Source of the DNA: Microbacterium sp. MYb54
GTDB taxonomy: Bacteria > Actinomycetota > Actinomycetes > Actinomycetales > Microbacteriaceae
NCBI RefSeq assembly: GCF_002979515.1
Contig: NZ_PCPA01000005.1
Location: 184,772 to 248,771, forward strand
Reading direction: 5' to 3'
Length of the DNA: 64,000 nt
Positions 63,292 through 64,000 of the stretch are shown piece by piece. Below the pieces are notes generated by a model. It saw nothing but the letters and a program-made list of their open reading frames with translations. It had not been told where the DNA came from and searched no databases. The number at the start of each line of letters is the position of its first letter. The first letter of the stretch is position 1. The position numbers were made by a program, and so were the translations under genes.

Positions 63292-63972
63292 TCAGTCCGC
63301 GAGGGCGAGGGCTCGGAACGTGTCGCGTTCGCGGAGCTGTTCGCGGCGGCTGGCCGCGGCATCCGTCAGCCGGTTGGGGACCTGCTGGCCGGTGGTGCGC
63401 CGGTAGAGCTCATCGATGAGGTCGGTGGCGAGGCCGATGAGCTTCGCGATCTCGCGGTCGTCGCGGTCGATCCAGACACACCGCGGCTCGTCGTGGATGG
63501 GGGAGAAGTCGACGTGCTCCTCCCAGACGAACAGCGTCCGTTCGGCACCGAGCACGTGCTGCTGCCACCAGATCTGGCGCAGGTACGTACGGGGGATACC
63601 GCGGAAGGCCTTGTTGGTGGTCTTGATCTCGGCGAGCTTCACACGCCCGTCGGCGTCGACGGCGATGCCATCGGGCGTGGCGAGGTGGCGGTGCTCGACC
63701 TCCGCACGGAACAGGGCCGAGGAGGGGAGGATGCCGTGTGTCGCCGCGACCCAGGCGGCGATCTCGGGCTCGCGCCGCCGACCGTGATCGGTGTACGCGT
63801 TGCCTCCGAAGCGGGGTCCGCCGCCGAGCTTGGAGTCCGCTGCCCGAGAGATCGACTTCTCGGAGGTGAGTCCTGCCACGTCGGTGGCGGTGATGCCCCG
63901 CGAGCGCGCTCGCAGCCAGGCCACACGGTCACGGGAGTCCGCGACGATGCGTGCAGCGAGTTCCGGGTTCAC
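63292..63972 (-). CDS. YqaJ-type (PD-(D/E)XK) nuclease
   Basis: A 226-residue protein. The phage-recombinase YqaJ pattern is visible: SRGITATDVAGL, HGRRREPEIAAWVAATHGILPSSALFR with the first catalytic Glu, ATPDGIAVD with the Asp, and LAEIKTTNKAFRG with the E-x-K. The RQIWWQQHVLG motif that follows is typical. It should cut or chew double-stranded DNA ends. GTG 63972 is the likely start. It converges on the SipW cluster. No phage genes surround it in the visible region, so it may be a chromosomal copy. Confidence 0.88.
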   Translation of the reverse strand: MNPELAARIVADSRDRVAWLRARSRGITATDVAGLTSEKSISRAADSKLGGGPRFGGNAYTDHGRRREPEIAAWVAATHGILPSSALFRAEVEHRHLATPDGIAVDADGRVKLAEIKTTNKAFRGIPRTYLRQIWWQQHVLGAERTLFVWEEHVDFSPIHDEPRCVWIDRDDREIAKLIGLATDLIDELYRRTTGQQVPNRLTDAAASRREQLRERDTFRALALAD

Positions 63973-64000
63973 TCTTCGACCCTAACCCCGCCCGCCGACC

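Noticed and set aside
63292..63972. Prophage remnant marked by the YqaJ nuclease
   Set aside because: No integrase, structural, lysis or other phage gene is next to it in the window; YqaJ-type genes also occur as chromosomal genes.

Overview
The window is high-GC actinobacterial chromosome. The translational-apparatus genes (tRNA-Trp, secE, nusG, rplK, rplA), leaderless GTG/ATG starts, short overlapping operons, and above all the gene content point to the Microbacteriaceae, most likely Microbacterium. No rRNA, transposase, integrase, phage structural gene or CRISPR array was seen. Assignments rest on motifs and gene order read by eye; no database search was run.

Layout. 1-2904: a truncated sensor kinase, an OmpR-type regulator and an SLC13-like permease form one operon. 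3023-9635: glycerate kinase, a HadA/HadB-like dehydratase pair, murB, a VOC protein, a small membrane protein, an aspartate-type aminotransferase and alanine dehydrogenase. 9742-13298: an Lrp regulator divergent from ald, a MocR-type regulator divergent from an aldo/keto reductase, and a degenerate uridine-kinase relative. 13421-18126: the glyoxylate shunt (malate synthase, isocitrate lyase) divergent from a RamB-like regulator. 18339-20544: a secreted glycoamylase-like enzyme and a TetR regulator.

20748-27591 is the most striking region. It holds an NMT1-type ABC importer, an NtaA/DszA-class flavin monooxygenase, a ribokinase, a PadR regulator, a flavin reductase and a free-standing riboflavin kinase. 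This set matches the enzyme set I recall for riboflavin catabolism in Microbacterium maritypicum (RcaA kinase, RcaB reductase, RcaD ribokinase, RcaE lyase). Here it is joined to a likely riboflavin importer. The two transcription units carry the same 16-bp palindrome in or next to their promoters, so they look like one regulon.

27736-33491: an unknown gene, then a HAD phosphatase, a PhnD/C/E/E-type importer with an altered binding loop, and an RpiR regulator. 33587-43393: a PucR regulator divergent from a putrescine/GABA operon (GABA transaminase, putrescine oxidase, double universal-stress protein, amine permease, two succinate-semialdehyde-type dehydrogenases). 43446-50175: a KOW-like small protein, pyruvate:quinone oxidoreductase, and an operon pairing an Hsp90-family ATPase with a large TPR protein. 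50371-53330: tRNA-Trp, secE, nusG, rplK, rplA. 53459-57828: a cystine-type ABC importer, a DUF1801 protein, and a LysE exporter divergent from LysG. 57767-59966: a MarR-controlled multidrug exporter. 60247-63268: a SipW-type signal peptidase with three SipW-type substrates and one LAXTG-anchored protein. 63292-63972: a YqaJ-type nuclease.

Six intergenic copies of one palindromic repeat (arms GTTCCGGTCGCACTT) sit just downstream of gene ends. A different repeat island precedes the riboflavin cluster. Stretches over 300 bases without a gene: only 51843-52152, which holds a terminator, one palindromic repeat and the rplK leader.
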